Shown here: piece after piece, positions 6,455 through 7,041 of the stretch
Numbering within the stretch: the first letter of the stretch is position 1
How the letters are laid out: each line of letters opens with the position of its first letter
NCBI GenBank assembly: GCA_964576585.1
Contig: CAZNWO010000171.1
Location: 1-7,041, forward strand
Length of the DNA stretch: 7,041 nt
Source: GCA-2730975 sp964576585
GTDB lineage: Bacteria > Verrucomicrobiota > Verrucomicrobiia > Opitutales > Seribacteraceae
Reading direction: 5' to 3'
Program-made: the position numbers and the translations under genes
Notes under the pieces: generated by a model
Databases searched by the model: none
Seen by the model: the letters and a program-made list of their open reading frames with translations, nothing else
What the model was told of the DNA's origin: nothing

Positions 6455-7041
6455 TTACTTGACAAAAAGAAATTCGTGGCTGTTAACGAGAGTCCAAACC
6501 AAGTCGGCGTAGGCCTCGTCTCCGTATTGCTTGACGGCATCCTTGGCGTCCCGTTGCTCGTGAGCGTTCGGCTTACGGTTGAGGATGGAATAGAAGATCG
6601 TCGAGACCTTCTTCTCCATGTTTTCCTCCGCCTGAAGGTTCACCATCGCAACGGCTTTCTTGTTGCAAATGATCTTCTTCTCAACGTACCCGTTGAGTAG
6701 GTTTAGAATCTGAGTGACGGATGCATCCTTGTGACCGTTCTGGATTTGCTCGCGGTCGGAGCCGCCAAACTCACGCACCAAGTGCCCGATGGGTGCGGGA
6801 GAGCCAACCTCGGAGGCACGCACCTCGTTGCGGTTTGCGAAAACGGTACCCTCCCCCATCATCATGTCGTCGTCCTTGTCCTTTGCCTTGGCGGGCTTGG
6901 GCTTGCTTGCGGCAGCCTGCTGATCGATGAAGCGGTTCTTGCAACCGTTGCAGCAAAGGGCAACGGCCTTGCCGTCGTTCCCGACGGCGGTGATGGAAGG
7001 ATCGGCGGCCCGGTTGGGCTTTATCGGGCAGTTGACGTTGT
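6455..7041 (-). CDS. PSD1 (DUF1553) protein C-terminus with inserted Cys-rich metal-binding-like module (5' partial)
   Basis: The frame is open from the right edge to a TAA at 6455-6457, so only the last 194 residues are visible. Residues 73-120 (RASEVGSPAPIGHLVREFGGSDREQIQ ... SVTQILNLLNG) and 145-194 (VSTIFYSILNRKPNAHEQ ... DLVWTLVNSHEFLF) are the typical end of the PSD1/DUF1553 domain, which usually follows PSCyt1 and DUF1549 domains in large exported planctomycete/verrucomicrobial proteins. Residues 1-40 are different: NCP ... ADPSITAVGNDGKAVALCCNGCKNRF, with Cys at 4, 29, 30 and 33. This resembles YHS/TRASH-type small metal-binding modules. A Lys/Asp-rich linker (46-58) and a triple Met join the two parts. 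An ATG at 6865 would start inside the PSD1 domain and is not the gene start. The function of PSD1 proteins is unknown. It is probably the upstream member of an operon with the DUF1501 and di-haem genes. Confidence 0.87.
   Translation of the reverse strand, partial: NVNCPIKPNRAADPSITAVGNDGKAVALCCNGCKNRFIDQQAAASKPKPAKAKDKDDDMMMGEGTVFANRNEVRASEVGSPAPIGHLVREFGGSDREQIQNGHKDASVTQILNLLNGYVEKKIICNKKAVAMVNLQAEENMEKKVSTIFYSILNRKPNAHEQRDAKDAVKQYGDEAYADLVWTLVNSHEFLFVK
6920..7041 (-). other. Cys-rich YHS/TRASH-like module encoded within the PSD1 gene
   Basis: The segment encodes a pattern C-P-x23-C-C-x2-C-x3-F with ADP-x-x-T and GKAVA between the cysteines. This is the layout of short metal-binding modules found elsewhere in Verrucomicrobiota as standalone periplasmic proteins. 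The first half has one Cys only (NCPIKPNR), so it is not a plain zinc ribbon. The assignment is by pattern and no family search was possible. Confidence 0.6.

Noticed and set aside
5138..6700. A 520-codon plus-strand open frame opposite DUF1501 and PSD1
   Set aside because: It spans two clear minus-strand genes and their intergenic gap, and the protein has no family-like features. It is a compositional shadow.

Overview
The base composition is GC-rich, and the gene content points to a bacterium of the PVC superphylum. Verrucomicrobiota, in the Opitutales/Puniceicoccales range, is the most likely placement. Three things support this: a planctomycete/verrucomicrobial surface-protein trio (PSD1, DUF1501 and PSCyt1 domains), an SHD1-like domain joined to T-x-V-x-D leucine-rich repeats, and a tryptophan-rich C-terminal tail of the kind seen on large secreted proteins of marine Opitutae. 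The lineage is inferred, because there is no rRNA or other phylogenetic marker here.

Layout. The left edge holds the C-terminal end of one plus-strand gene (1-534), a secreted protein with an Fn3/Ig-like domain and a Trp-rich tail. Everything else is on the minus strand. Read 5'->3' on that strand, from the right edge, the order is: the 3' part of a PSD1/DUF1553 gene carrying a Cys-rich metal-binding-like module (7041-6455); a DUF1501 gene with a twin-arginine signal (6406-5105); a secreted di-haem PSCyt1 protein with SHD1-like and LRR domains (5076-3340); sufS, a type II cysteine desulfurase (3241-2015); an exported VOC/glyoxalase-fold protein (1943-1371); and an exported polysaccharide lyase of the PL14 type (1374-544). 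The lyase starts inside the stop of the VOC gene and ends 9 bases from the convergent plus-strand gene.

How the genes may work together. The first three minus-strand genes are closely spaced (gaps of 48 and 28 bases) and look like one operon for an extracytoplasmic system that combines c-type haem electron transfer with the poorly understood PSD1 and DUF1501 proteins. Such pairs often occur near polysaccharide-degradation genes. sufS has its own good promoter match directly upstream, so the lower part (sufS-VOC-PL14) may be a separate transcription unit. SufS is cytoplasmic and supplies sulfur for Fe-S clusters. The PL14 enzyme and the VOC protein are predicted to be exported.

The most interesting points are the Cys-rich module placed within the PSD1 protein, the in-gene duplication of the haem domain, the near-leaderless sufS promoter, and the translationally coupled VOC-PL14 pair in which the VOC protein has lost its usual histidine ligands. 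I found no tRNA, rRNA, CRISPR array, insertion sequence or convincing Rho-independent terminator.
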